Source of the DNA: Alphaproteobacteria bacterium
Lineage (GTDB): Bacteria; Pseudomonadota; Alphaproteobacteria; Caulobacterales; Hyphomonadaceae
DNA: 64,000 nt
Assembly (NCBI GenBank): GCA_018827375.1
Contig: JAHJYW010000045.1
Coordinates: forward strand, 62,001-126,000
Reading direction: 5' to 3'
Below are positions 25,907 through 34,248 of this stretch, piece after piece. Below the pieces are notes generated by a model. The model was not told where the DNA came from, made no database searches, and was given only the letters and a program-made list of their open reading frames with translations. The stretch's first letter is position 1, and every line of letters starts with the position of its first letter. Made by a program: the position numbers and the translations under genes.

Positions 25907-27579
25907 GGCGCGGACGCGTCAGCGCTCCAGACGACTTCGCCACCGACCATGGTCATGAGCGGTTTGGCCTCAAGGATTTCGGCTTCCGGCACGGTCATCA
26001 GGTCGCGGTCAAAGACGGTGAAGTCAGCCAGCTTGCCAGCCTCAATCGTACCGAGATCGTCTTCTTCAAAGGCGGCATAAGCGGCGTTTAATGTGAAGAG
26101 GGCGAGCGCCTCCTCCCGCGTCAGGGCCTGCTCCGGGTGCCAGCCTTCGGCGGATTCGCCCTTGAGGCTCTTGCGCGAGACGGCGGCATAGAATTCGATC
26201 AGAGGTGAGCCAACCTCGACAGGCGCGTCAGACCCGCCAGCCACCACCGCGCCGCTGTCCCAGAGGCTGCGCCACGCATACGCGCCCGCGAGACGCTCCA
26301 GACCAAGACGCGCGGGAGCGAAAAACAGGTCCCCAATGGCGTGAGAGGGCTGCATCGAGGCAACCAGGCCATTTGCGCCGACGCGCGGGATATCGGCCAG
26401 CGCGAAGTTCTGGGCGTGTTCGATGCGCCAGCGATGGGAAGCGTCATAGCCACCCGCCTCAACCGCCTCCAAAATGCGCCTGTCGGCCAGATCGCCAATG
26501 GCATGGATGGCGAGTTGAACATTGGCGGCATCCGCCCGGGCCATGATGGCGGCGAGGCCCTCAGGGTTCATAAGGGCAAGACCGGACGTGTCAGGCCGGT
26601 CGCTATAGGGCTCGATCAGCAGGGCGCCGCGGCTGCCGAGGGCGCCGTCCATGTAGATTTTCACGGCGCGATTGGTGATTGTGTCGGTTTCCATCTGGCG
26701 GCCTGCCGCAATATCGAAACCCGAAACATCGAGCGCATTATAGAGCCGGATTGGCAGCCGTCCCGCCTTGTCGAGTTCTTCCATCAAGGGGATCTCTTCA
26801 GGCCCGACGCTCATATTGTGGCCGCCCGTCCACCCGCGCGAAGCATAGAGCTTTGCGCCGGTTTCAAGCGCTGTCTTGAGGCCTTCCGCATCCGGCGCAG
26901 CCATAAGGGGCACGACGAGGCTCATCGCATTATCGATGAGAAGGCCATTGGGCGTGCCGTCTTCATTGCGCTCAATGCGACCGCCTTCAGGATCAGGCGT
27001 GTCCTTCGTGATGCCTGCCGCAGCAAGCGTGGCAGCGTTCACGACCATGGCGTGGCCATCGGAGCGCTGGAGGATCACCTTGTGGTCAGCGCTGACGGGA
27101 TCGAGGTCAGACGCCATGGGCATGCGCCCCTCAGGCCAGCCGGTTTCGATCCAGCCGCGACCGAACACGACCGCACCGGGAGCCTTGTCTGCCACTTCCG
27201 CTTCGACGCGGCTAACAAGTTCAGCGACGGAGGCGGTGCCTTCAAGATTGAGGGTCAGCTCGCGCTGGCCGACGCCCAGCAGGTGAACGTGGGCATCGGT
27301 GAAACCGGGGAACATGACGCCGCCCTTGAGGTCGATGAGCGTGACCTCGTCCTCGCTCCAGTCTTTTGAAGCCGGCGGAACGGTGGCCATGATGCGTCCG
27401 TCCGGGCCCACAACCACGGCCTCCACTTTCGGCTGCTGGGGATTGCCGGTGTAGATCGTGCCGCCGGTGATGACGGTGACTTTCGAGGCGACTTCCGTCT
27501 CGGGCGCAGGCGCAGGCGTTGCCTTGCCACTGCACGCGGCAAGCAGGAGGGCGAGAAGGGCGAGGCAGGGGGTGCGCAT
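25903..27579 (-). CDS. YtcJ-like metal-dependent amidohydrolase, lipoprotein
   Basis: 558 residues. The lipobox LLAAC with Cys16 predicts membrane anchoring, unusual because many relatives are cytoplasmic or simply secreted. The amidohydrolase-3 domain follows: GGTIYTGNPQQPKVEAV, metal ligands in FPGFTDAHVHLLG, RSDGHAMVVN, HAIGDLADR and a closing GGSDAPVE with the catalytic Asp; the terminal ALTREEALALFT and IEAGKLADFTVFD motifs are typical. The substrate (amide or carbamate) is unknown. The gene is alone on its strand between two convergent or divergent neighbours. Confidence 0.85.
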   Translation of the reverse strand: MRTPCLALLALLLAACSGKATPAPAPETEVASKVTVITGGTIYTGNPQQPKVEAVVVGPDGRIMATVPPASKDWSEDEVTLIDLKGGVMFPGFTDAHVHLLGVGQRELTLNLEGTASVAELVSRVEAEVADKAPGAVVFGRGWIETGWPEGRMPMASDLDPVSADHKVILQRSDGHAMVVNAATLAAAGITKDTPDPEGGRIERNEDGTPNGLLIDNAMSLVVPLMAAPDAEGLKTALETGAKLYASRGWTGGHNMSVGPEEIPLMEELDKAGRLPIRLYNALDVSGFDIAAGRQMETDTITNRAVKIYMDGALGSRGALLIEPYSDRPDTSGLALMNPEGLAAIMARADAANVQLAIHAIGDLADRRILEAVEAGGYDASHRWRIEHAQNFALADIPRVGANGLVASMQPSHAIGDLFFAPARLGLERLAGAYAWRSLWDSGAVVAGGSDAPVEVGSPLIEFYAAVSRKSLKGESAEGWHPEQALTREEALALFTLNAAYAAFEEDDLGTIEAGKLADFTVFDRDLMTVPEAEILEAKPLMTMVGGEVVWSADASAP

Positions 27580-27640
27580 GGTCGGCGGCCTTCCGGTCAG
27601 GTCTGAAGATGATCGAGCAGACGGCGCGCATTACGGGAAG

Positions 27641-27856
27641 TCAAGGTTCGAACGAAAAGACCGCCTCAAATGGGACGCCAAACGCAAGCGATATGCGAAA
27701 GGCAAGCTCAAGCGAAGGCGCATACTTCTCCTGCTCGATGGCAATAATGGTCTGGCGCGTCGCACCAACTGCGTCTGCGAGTTGCGACTGTGTCATGCCG
27801 CCAGCCTCGGCCCGCAGCACCTTGATGCGGTTTCGGACCCTGCCCTTTGCCATCAT
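27641..27856 (-). CDS. Small XRE-family (YozG-like) transcriptional regulator
   Basis: 71 residues comprising one helix-turn-helix domain: [20 protein letters not shown], then [20 protein letters not shown] and [12 protein letters not shown]. Such short Cro/CI-like proteins are often paired with a small integral membrane protein and repress their own operon. The ATG directly follows the TAG of the membrane protein gene (TAGATG, with a second ATG in frame), showing translational coupling. The probable operators lie upstream of the pair at 28351-28408. Confidence 0.88.
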   Translation of the reverse strand: MMAKGRVRNRIKVLRAEAGGMTQSQLADAVGATRQTIIAIEQEKYAPSLELAFRISLAFGVPFEAVFSFEP

Positions 27857-28330
27857 CTAGATCCTGTAGAGCACGAGCGTGGCAACCATCTTCACGATGT
27901 GTGCAGCAAAGAGAACCGCAAGCAGGGTGAAGACGATGCCGCTGGTCGATACGATCGCGAGTGGCGAAAGGACTGAGCTTGAATAGGTTTCTTGCATGAT
28001 CAGGCGCAGCGCCAGGACATTCACGACGGTAATGATGAACCAGTGCGAAATGATCCCGGCGCGCCGCTCGATCTGCTGGTCACGCTCGTCCTCGAAGTCC
28101 GCGCTGGCAACTGTCGCGTCATTCAGTACGGACCCGGCAATCGAGACGCCGGTCGTTACGAGAATCTCGCCAACAATCATGCCGATGATGACGGTGACAT
28201 AGGTGCTGAGCATCTGATCAGGCGGCAGGTCCACAACCTGCCAGCCATCGATGAACCGCGTCTGCAGGAGCCAGACGGCCCAAATGGCGATCATAAGCGA
28301 CCCGAGAGTGCGGATTTCAGTCCATGACAT
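27857..28330 (-). CDS. Four-helix membrane protein (DUF2178-like), partner of XRE regulator
   Basis: 157 residues with four hydrophobic helices (about 8-24, 44-66, 94-112, 123-150). Between helices 2 and 3 lies DFEDERDQQIERRAGIISHW, which resembles the D-E-R-x-x-x-I-E-x-R-A motif of DUF2178 proteins that accompany YozG-type regulators; the assignment is by motif only. The motif is probably cytoplasmic and could contact the regulator. The function of the pair is unknown, possibly a membrane-stress or membrane-sequestration switch. It is the first gene of a two-gene operon under the palindrome-containing promoter. Confidence 0.6.
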   Translation of the reverse strand: MSWTEIRTLGSLMIAIWAVWLLQTRFIDGWQVVDLPPDQMLSTYVTVIIGMIVGEILVTTGVSIAGSVLNDATVASADFEDERDQQIERRAGIISHWFIITVVNVLALRLIMQETYSSSVLSPLAIVSTSGIVFTLLAVLFAAHIVKMVATLVLYRI

Positions 28331-28350
28331 GCGCTTATCCTTTCCCAGTA

Positions 28351-28408
28351 ATGTAAGATATGTTTTACATATTGCTGGGTCTGAAGAATGTCAAACATGT
28401 TGGACATT
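28351..28408 (-). promoter_or_regulatory. Promoter and two palindromes upstream of the membrane protein/XRE pair
   Basis: On the minus strand TTGACA (28394-28389) and TATGTA (28371-28366) are 17 bases apart. A perfect palindrome ATATGT-TTT-ACATAT (28358-28372) covers the -10, and an outer repeat ATGTAA/TTACAT (28351-28356 and 28365-28370) overlaps it. A second dyad AATGTC (28387-28392) / GACATT (28403-28408) centred on ACATGT covers the -35. TGTAAAACAT-type sites are typical for XRE repressors, so autoregulation by the downstream gene is the simplest reading. Confidence 0.55.
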
Positions 28409-28460
28409 ATTATTCGTTGGCGCGAGTCGCCGGTTTCAGCTTCCAGACGACCGGACAAAC

Positions 28461-28490
28461 AAAAACGCGCCCCCGAAGGAGCGCGTTTTT
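28461..28490 (-). terminator. Rho-independent terminator of rpmB
   Basis: AAAAACGCGC (28461-28470) pairs with GCGCGTTTTT (28481-28490). Read on the minus strand the stem continues inward through TCC and GGG to a TTCG tetraloop and is followed by a T-rich tail, giving a strong intrinsic terminator 25 bases after the rpmB stop. Confidence 0.85.
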
Positions 28491-28514
28491 CAGTTTGCCC
28501 ATCGCAGCGAGCCA

Positions 28515-28808
28515 TCAGGCGGCAGCAGCAACAGCCTTTTTGGCAATATCGCGCTTGATCTTCAGAGCCTTGGACGAAAGCTTGTCTTCCTTGGCTTTCG
28601 CGAGGAAGCCGTCAAGGCCGCCAAGCTTGTCCACGGTGCGCAGGGCTTTCGCCGCAATGCGCATCTTGAACTTCTGGTCGAGGGCTTCGGAATGAAGCGT
28701 CACGTCGATCAGGTTCGGCAGGAACCGGCGCTTGGTCTTGTGCTGGGAGTGGCTGACCAGGTGGCCAACGATCGGCTTGGTGCCGGTAAGTTCACATTCG
28801 CGGGACAT
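28515..28808 (-). CDS. rpmB: 50S ribosomal protein L28
   Basis: 97 residues, as in other alphaproteobacteria. The N-terminus [20 protein letters not shown] and the segment [10 protein letters not shown] are diagnostic for bL28, followed by [15 protein letters not shown]. The protein is a component of the large ribosomal subunit. GGAGCGAGG precedes the ATG, a promoter lies at 28855-28882 and a strong terminator follows, so rpmB is a single-gene unit. Confidence 0.96.
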   Translation of the reverse strand: MSRECELTGTKPIVGHLVSHSQHKTKRRFLPNLIDVTLHSEALDQKFKMRIAAKALRTVDKLGGLDGFLAKAKEDKLSSKALKIKRDIAKKAVAAAA

Positions 28809-28854
28809 GGGCCTCGCTCCGATTGCATGTTCAGGGTTGTCTCGAAGGCGCGTC

Positions 28855-28882
28855 GTTACACAGTAGGAGGGGGCCGTGTCAA
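28855..28882 (-). promoter_or_regulatory. Probable rpmB promoter
   Basis: On the minus strand TTGACA (28882-28877) and TGTAAC (28860-28855) are separated by 16 bases. Transcription would begin about 40 bases before the rpmB ATG at 28808. The -35 is a perfect consensus and the -10 matches four of six positions. Confidence 0.5.
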
Positions 28883-29056
28883 CTGCGAAGCCACAGGCGA
28901 TGCAGGAGTTTTACAGCCTCATGTCATGGCCTGTCATGATTCTTGAGTGCAACCACATGCCCGAATGGGGCATTATAGGGGCAGGCTTGTTCAGGCGCCG
29001 TTGGTATTGCACCCTTATATAAGACGCGGTTGGGCCAATCCGAAGGATCGAAATTG

Positions 29057-29950
29057 ATGAAACGCGCATCCCTGCTAGCTTCCGGCCTTGCCCTCGCCAT
29101 GGCAGGCATCGCTGTCGCAGATACGGCGCCCGACAGCAAATCCGCGGCGTCATCGCTGCTGGCCAGTGTAAAGGCTGGCACACCGACACGCATGATCTAT
29201 GAACTGGAGGCCAAGGCCTATGTCCTGTTCATTCCGGCGACCGGTCGGGCGAGCTTTACCGTCGACATGCAGCCGGAAAACTATGTCATCAATTCACGGG
29301 TCAAGGTGACGGGCATTGCCGACTGGTTCATCAATTATGACATGGTCCTGCAGGCGTCCGGCTATACACGCGACAACGCACTGAAGACCTATTCCTACGT
29401 TTCGCAGAACCGAGACGGCAAGAAGAACCGCCACGTGAACCTGACCATCGGACCGGACAGCTTCAAGATGAAGGCCGATCCTGAATTCGGGAACCTGGGC
29501 GACCCGGCCGCAACAACCCACCAAGTGCTGAAGACAAATGACCCAATCACGGCGCTGATCACGTTCGCGCTGGAACCGCGCGAAGCAGGCGCGGACCCCT
29601 GCGGCGGGCCAATCCGGATCTTCGATGGACGTCAGCTGACATACCTTCACCTGAAGAATGCCGGCATGAAGCAGGTCAAGACCGAAGCCTGGTCAGGCAA
29701 TGCCATCGAGTGCCACGTTACGATGGAAAAAGTAGCCGGTTACAAGAAGGGCGAGTCCAACAAGGACAACCTGTCCGGCATTGATGGCCCGCTACGCATG
29801 TGGCTGGCGCCGCTTGAAAACGGCGCGACCGTGCCTGTGAAGATACAGGCCGATACAGACAAGATCGGCAAGATCACGCTTCAGGCCAAGAAGTTGCGGT
29901 TTGAACCGATTGTCACCGAAGAGGCCGCTGTGACACCCGGGGGTGGCTGA
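29057..29950 (+). CDS. DUF3108-like exported protein
   Basis: 297 residues from ATG 29057, chosen for the AAGGATCG upstream and because it opens a signal peptide (MKRASLLASGLALAMAGIAVA). The mature part is mostly beta: YELEAKAYVLFIPATGRASF, YVINSRVKVTGIADWFINYD, then QNRDGKKNRHVNL and VLKTNDPITALITFAL with RIFDGRQLTYLHL near the centre, matching the DUF3108 pattern of a periplasmic barrel-like fold. Function is not known. Two Cys residues (ADPCGGPIRI, AIECHVTMEK) could form a disulfide. The next gene, rluD, is convergent. Confidence 0.7.
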   Translation: MKRASLLASGLALAMAGIAVADTAPDSKSAASSLLASVKAGTPTRMIYELEAKAYVLFIPATGRASFTVDMQPENYVINSRVKVTGIADWFINYDMVLQASGYTRDNALKTYSYVSQNRDGKKNRHVNLTIGPDSFKMKADPEFGNLGDPAATTHQVLKTNDPITALITFALEPREAGADPCGGPIRIFDGRQLTYLHLKNAGMKQVKTEAWSGNAIECHVTMEKVAGYKKGESNKDNLSGIDGPLRMWLAPLENGATVPVKIQADTDKIGKITLQAKKLRFEPIVTEEAAVTPGGG

Positions 29951-29982
29951 AGGCAGGGTTTCGCCCGCTACACTGCCAATAA

Positions 29983-31008
29983 TCAGTCGTGATCGTCCTT
30001 GGGCAATAGGCGCAGCGCCGCGATAAGCTCTGCCATGTCCTGCGGGACGGGCGCCTCGAAGTGGAGGTCCTCTCCCGTAATCGGATGGACAAAGCCAAGG
30101 ACAGCGGCATGCAGCGCCTGGCGTTCGAAGCGTCGCGCAGCATCGCGGGCGGTGTCGAAATCCTCACCCGACCCCCACGCGGTCACACCCCTTGATCGGC
30201 CATAGACGGGATCGCCGATCAGGCTGGCACCGACATGGCTCATATGGACACGGATCTGGTGAGTCCGGCCTGTCTCGAGCGTGCATTGGACCAGAGCGGC
30301 GGCTGGCAGGCCCGTGCCCTTGTCGCGCAGGCCGAATGTCTCGAGCGCCTTGTAATGGGTGATCGCTTCGCGGCCGTGCGTGCCGTCCGGATTGCGCACG
30401 ACGGCCATTTTCTTGCGGTCGCCGGTGGCGCGGGCAATCGGCTCGTCAATCGTGCCGGACAAGGGCCGCGGCGCTCCGCGCGTCACAGCGAGATAGGATC
30501 GTTCAATATCGTGCGTCGCAAACAGAGCTGAGAGGCCAACATGAGCCGCTTCGGTCTTGGCAGCGACCATCACGCCCGTCGTCAGCTTGTCCAGCCGGTG
30601 GACGATGCCGGGCCGCTCGACGCCGCCAATGCCGGGCAATTGGCCTTCGCAATGAAAGAGCAGCGCGTTGACCAGCGTGCCATCCCAGCTTCCAGGCGCA
30701 GGGTGCACGGCCATGCCGGACGCCTTGTTGATAATGATGAGGTGGGCGTCTTCGAACAGAATTTCGAGGGGGATGTCTTCCGGTTGCGGCACAGCCGGAA
30801 CCGGGTCGGGCAAGGCCAGCGCATAAGTGCTGCCAGCGACAACCGCTTTGCGCGGATCATCTGTCGGCGCGCCATTGATCGTGACGGCGCCCTCCTTGAT
30901 CAGGGTCTTGGCGCGCGAACGTGAAAGCGACCCGGCCTTGTCGGCCAGGAAGCTGTCGAGGCGCTGACCGGCATCTGCCGTAGTCGCCGTGAGAGAAATC
31001 GTTTCCAT
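29983..31008 (-). CDS. rluD: RluD-family 23S rRNA pseudouridine synthase
   Basis: 341 residues from ATG 31008 (AAGGGTG just upstream; a TTG ten codons earlier is possible). An N-terminal S4 domain (RLDSFLADKAGSLSRSRAKT, IKEGAVTINGAP) precedes the catalytic domain with GIVHRLDKLTTGVMVAAKT, nucleophile D140, and ETGRTHQIRVHMSHVG. RluD isomerises U1911, U1915 and U1917 in helix 69 of 23S rRNA. It is divergent from the PhoD-like phosphatase gene. In many alphaproteobacteria rpoH follows rluD; here it does not. Confidence 0.93.
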   Translation of the reverse strand: METISLTATTADAGQRLDSFLADKAGSLSRSRAKTLIKEGAVTINGAPTDDPRKAVVAGSTYALALPDPVPAVPQPEDIPLEILFEDAHLIIINKASGMAVHPAPGSWDGTLVNALLFHCEGQLPGIGGVERPGIVHRLDKLTTGVMVAAKTEAAHVGLSALFATHDIERSYLAVTRGAPRPLSGTIDEPIARATGDRKKMAVVRNPDGTHGREAITHYKALETFGLRDKGTGLPAAALVQCTLETGRTHQIRVHMSHVGASLIGDPVYGRSRGVTAWGSGEDFDTARDAARRFERQALHAAVLGFVHPITGEDLHFEAPVPQDMAELIAALRLLPKDDHD

Positions 31009-31097
31009 TTGCACCCTTATAGACTTCAAGTTCGCCAAGCGTCATTCAGTTGTCGTAGTCGCGACCTACAAGCGGCACGAACTCACTGGAGGATATC

Positions 31098-32801
31098 ATG
31101 AGCGCAGTTACCCGACGCGGCCTTCTCGGCGCCGCAGCCACCGGAGCCCTTAGCCTTGCCGCGTGCGCAAAGCCAGCCACCAACGCATTGGTGCCCGCAG
31201 CGCCTGCTTATGATGGAGAGGTCTCATTCGACCATGGCATCGCATCCGGCGACCCTCTGCCAACGAAAATGATCCTCTGGACACGTGTAACGCCCAAGTC
31301 AGGTTCCGGCCCCATCCCGGTACGGTATGACGTGTTCGCCGCAGGCGATAGCGAGACGCCGCTGATCACCGGCATGACGAATGCCGACGCTTCGCATGAT
31401 TTCTGCGTGAAAGTGGACGTCACCGGACTCAGCCCCGCAACGCGCTATACGTATCGCTTTACCGCGCTCACAAGCGCTGGCGACGTGACCTCGCCAGAAG
31501 GCATGACACGCACGACCGCCGTCTCAGGCACCGCACCTGTCAGACTGGGCATCGTATCCTGTTCCAACTGGCAATTCGGCTATTTCAACGCCTACAAGGC
31601 GCTCGCTGCCGAGCCGGCGCTGGATGCGATCATCCATCTTGGTGACTATCTCTACGAATACGGCACGGACGGATATGGATCGGAAACGGCCGTGGCCCTT
31701 GGCCGCCTGCATGAACCCGCAACGGAAATCGTGTCGCTGGCGGACTATCGCGAGCGCCATGCGCAATACAAGACAGACCCGAACCTGCAGGCTGCCCACG
31801 CGGCCGCACCCTGGATCTGCACATGGGACGACCATGAAAGTACCAATGACAGTTACAGGACCGGCGCCGAAAACCACAACCCCGACAAGGGCGAAGGGGA
31901 ATGGTCTGAGCGGAAACTGCGCGCCTTGCAGGCCTATTTCGAATGGATGCCGATGCGCGAACCGGAAGCCGGCAAAATCACCTCAGCCGTCTGGCGCGAC
32001 TTCACCTTCGGGGATGTGGCAACGATCTTTGCGACGGAGACCCGCCTGACGGGCCGTTCGCAGAGCATTGGCTGGTCCGATGTCCTGACATCAACCGATC
32101 CGAACGAAGTCGGCGCGCAGGCCATGGCGCATCTTGAAACGATTGCCGACCCGGCCCGCACAATGATGGGCGCGGCACAGGAGGCCTGGATCGACAAGGG
32201 GCTCAAGGAGTCTGTCGCAGAAGGCAAGACATGGCAGGTTCTGGCCAATCAGGTCATGATGGCGCGCGTGGCGCTGCCAAACATGGCTGAGATCATGACG
32301 CGTGAACAGATTGCCCAGACGATCCCCCAGGTTCAGCAGATGGTTGGTTTCTCCACACTTGGCTTGCCGTTCAATCTGGACGCCTGGGACGGTTATCCGG
32401 CGGCGCGCGGACGCCTTTATGACAGCGTTGAGGCCGCCGGCGCGCGCCTCGTGACACTGACGGGCGACATCCACTCGGCCTGGGCCGACACGCTGTTGGA
32501 TGATGCGGGCAAGCGCGTGGGCGTGGAATTCGTGACGACGTCGATCACCTCCCCCGGCATCGGCGCCTATATCTCGGATATTCCGGACATTGGCCAGAAA
32601 TTCACAGACGCAAACCCGGAAGTCGAATGGCACGATCCGGACGGCCATGGCTACATCCTGATGACGATGACGCCGGAGCGTGTGACCGGCGAGTTCGTCA
32701 AGGTCTCGACGGTTCTCAAGACAGACTTCACGGTCGAGCGCGTTGCCACCTATGAAGTCACGCCGGAAGCCAGGGGCGTCTCCGCCCTGACGCGCGCCTA
32801 G
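31098..32801 (+). CDS. PhoD-like alkaline phosphatase/phosphodiesterase, Tat-exported
   Basis: 567 residues. A twin-arginine signal (TRRGLLGAAATG) ends in LSLAAC, suggesting Tat export and possible lipidation. A short beta-sandwich N-terminal domain (FDHGIASGDPLPTKMILWTR) is followed by the metallophosphatase core with IVSCSNWQFGYFNAYKALA, HLGDYLYEYG, TWDDHESTNDSY and LTGDIHSAWADTL, the Asp/His/Cys metal ligands of the PhoD family. Such enzymes release phosphate from phosphodiesters or monoesters and are often phosphate-regulated; I see no clear Pho box. GGAGGATATC precedes the ATG. Confidence 0.88.
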   Translation: MSAVTRRGLLGAAATGALSLAACAKPATNALVPAAPAYDGEVSFDHGIASGDPLPTKMILWTRVTPKSGSGPIPVRYDVFAAGDSETPLITGMTNADASHDFCVKVDVTGLSPATRYTYRFTALTSAGDVTSPEGMTRTTAVSGTAPVRLGIVSCSNWQFGYFNAYKALAAEPALDAIIHLGDYLYEYGTDGYGSETAVALGRLHEPATEIVSLADYRERHAQYKTDPNLQAAHAAAPWICTWDDHESTNDSYRTGAENHNPDKGEGEWSERKLRALQAYFEWMPMREPEAGKITSAVWRDFTFGDVATIFATETRLTGRSQSIGWSDVLTSTDPNEVGAQAMAHLETIADPARTMMGAAQEAWIDKGLKESVAEGKTWQVLANQVMMARVALPNMAEIMTREQIAQTIPQVQQMVGFSTLGLPFNLDAWDGYPAARGRLYDSVEAAGARLVTLTGDIHSAWADTLLDDAGKRVGVEFVTTSITSPGIGAYISDIPDIGQKFTDANPEVEWHDPDGHGYILMTMTPERVTGEFVKVSTVLKTDFTVERVATYEVTPEARGVSALTRA

Positions 32802-32804
32802 GTC

Positions 32805-33563
32805 CTAATCCAGCAAGCCGGAGAGGCGCATGCGGCCCCCGTCGAGCCGCAGCGCCTCGCCGGTAATGAAGGCGGCTTCAGGCGAAGCCAGGAAACGGCA
32901 GGCATCAGCAATTTCGTCGGCCTGCGCCGTGCGCCCCAGCGGCGTGCGGCGTGTCGTCCAGCTCTGGACGCGTTCTTCGCTCGGCCTGACGGCGACAATT
33001 GCATTCACGCGGATCGACAGGTCGGCGAGTTCAATGGCGCCGGCGCGCATGACGCCAAGTACGCCGTTCTGGGAGACAGACTCCGTAAACTGGCCCGGCA
33101 TGGAGGCTATCGCAGAATATGAGAGAACAAATGTAATCGTTCCCTTCTGCCGCAAACGCTCGACACCAACCGTTGGCAGGTCTTCCTGTTCGGCGATGCG
33201 CTCGGCAAAAACCTGCATCGCGAGCGCCGTCCCGCGAATAGACTTGGCAATTGCCTTGTCGAATTTATCGCTGGCAAAGTCGAGCAGCGTGTCCGACGCT
33301 TCCAGTTCCGGAATGATGACGGCATTGTCGATGCGCCCGAAGCCCTCGATGGCGGCTGTGAAGGCATTGCGCAGACCAAGGCGGGTGTGGAGTTCGCCAT
33401 GGTGGAACACGACATCGTCCGGCACGGCATTGCGCGCAGTGGCGAGACGTTCAGCGCTTGGATCTGCCGCCATGACACGGTGTCCGGTTTCCCGGAATCG
33501 GCGCGCGATAGCATCGCCGACTTCACGGCCAAGACCGAGAATGGCTGTTACGGGTTCGCCCAT
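32805..33563 (-). CDS. SDR-family protein with degenerate active site
   Basis: 252 residues with overall SDR architecture: N-terminal Rossmann start AILGLGREVGDAIARRF, INV-type strand near 146, and C-terminal RTAQADEIADACRFLASPEA followed by GEALRLDGG. The glycine motif reads G10-x3-E14-x-G16 where the central Gly is normally conserved; the NNAG motif is DNAV; and in the segment aligned with YxxxK the residues are E161 and Q165 (ESVSQNGVLGVMRA). Ser148/150 remains. This predicts loss of normal oxidoreductase catalysis, so a structural or binding role is likely. It follows a small membrane protein gene by five bases. Confidence 0.75.
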   Translation of the reverse strand: MGEPVTAILGLGREVGDAIARRFRETGHRVMAADPSAERLATARNAVPDDVVFHHGELHTRLGLRNAFTAAIEGFGRIDNAVIIPELEASDTLLDFASDKFDKAIAKSIRGTALAMQVFAERIAEQEDLPTVGVERLRQKGTITFVLSYSAIASMPGQFTESVSQNGVLGVMRAGAIELADLSIRVNAIVAVRPSEERVQSWTTRRTPLGRTAQADEIADACRFLASPEAAFITGEALRLDGGRMRLSGLLD

Positions 33564-33568
33564 GACGG

Positions 33569-33895
33569 CTATTCCCCGGCTTTTTCAGGCGGCGGAGGCG
33601 CCGGGTGGCGGAGATTTCGAATATCGTCACCGAGAATGGCGAGCCGGTCATTGAGGCGGTGCAGGGCCGCGAGAATCTCGCCAAGCAGCCGCACGGTCAC
33701 AAACAGGAAAATGATAAGCGCAAACCCGAAGGCCATTCGCGTGAGTGCCATGATGACGTGTCCGTTGAACAAGGCCATCAAGGCCCCAAACAGGACGAAA
33801 AGTGCAGCCATCAGGAGGGCGAGCCCAAGTATGGCTGTGGCCAGCTTGACCGCGCCAAGTGTCATTGGACGGTCTTGGTCTAGAATATCTCGCAT
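33569..33895 (-). CDS. Small two-helix membrane protein
   Basis: 108 residues from ATG 33895, chosen because GGAGG lies eight bases upstream (a GTG nine codons earlier is weaker). Two hydrophobic helices (about 14-40 and 46-70) are followed by a short cytoplasmic helix with RLLGEILAALHRLNDRL and a Pro-rich end. No family assigned. It precedes the SDR-like gene by five bases and is probably co-transcribed with it, which hints at a membrane partner for the catalytically impaired SDR. Confidence 0.6.
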   Translation of the reverse strand: MRDILDQDRPMTLGAVKLATAILGLALLMAALFVLFGALMALFNGHVIMALTRMAFGFALIIFLFVTVRLLGEILAALHRLNDRLAILGDDIRNLRHPAPPPPEKAGE

Positions 33896-33966
33896 GGGTG
33901 GTCCTCCGCCCTTTGTCTGCACCAGTCACGGCGCGAAAGCGGAGGATTTTTTCCGCCTTTACAGCA

Positions 33967-34134
33967 CTAGCTGGCCTTCAACCATTGCAGCTCTTCTTTA
34001 ATCTTGAGTTTCTGCCGCTTCAAATCCTTCACTTCCAGCGTGTCTGCCGCGGGGCGTTTTTGGGTTTCGGAAATTTTCTCGTCAAGCTGGCGGTGCTTGT
34101 TAGCGAGCTCACTGATCCGACCGTTTAGCGACAT
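33967..34134 (-). CDS. YdcH/DUF465 family small helical protein
   Basis: 55 residues from ATG 34134, preceded by AGAAGGAGA. The sequence LNGRISELANKHRQLDEKIS then VKDLKRQKLKIKEELQWL matches the DUF465 (YdcH) helical-hairpin family, which is common and conserved in alphaproteobacteria and of unknown function. It is a single gene between the small membrane protein and the diguanylate cyclase genes. Confidence 0.8.
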   Translation of the reverse strand: MSLNGRISELANKHRQLDEKISETQKRPAADTLEVKDLKRQKLKIKEELQWLKAS

Positions 34135-34248
34135 AGGCAGTCTCCTTCTGCGGTTAAGAACTTGTGTCTTTATTACCACACTTAATCACAGAAGAAGTGC
34201 GGCGTTAAGGGCCTGCGCTATGCATTTCCTGAGTTTAACATTCCGGGA

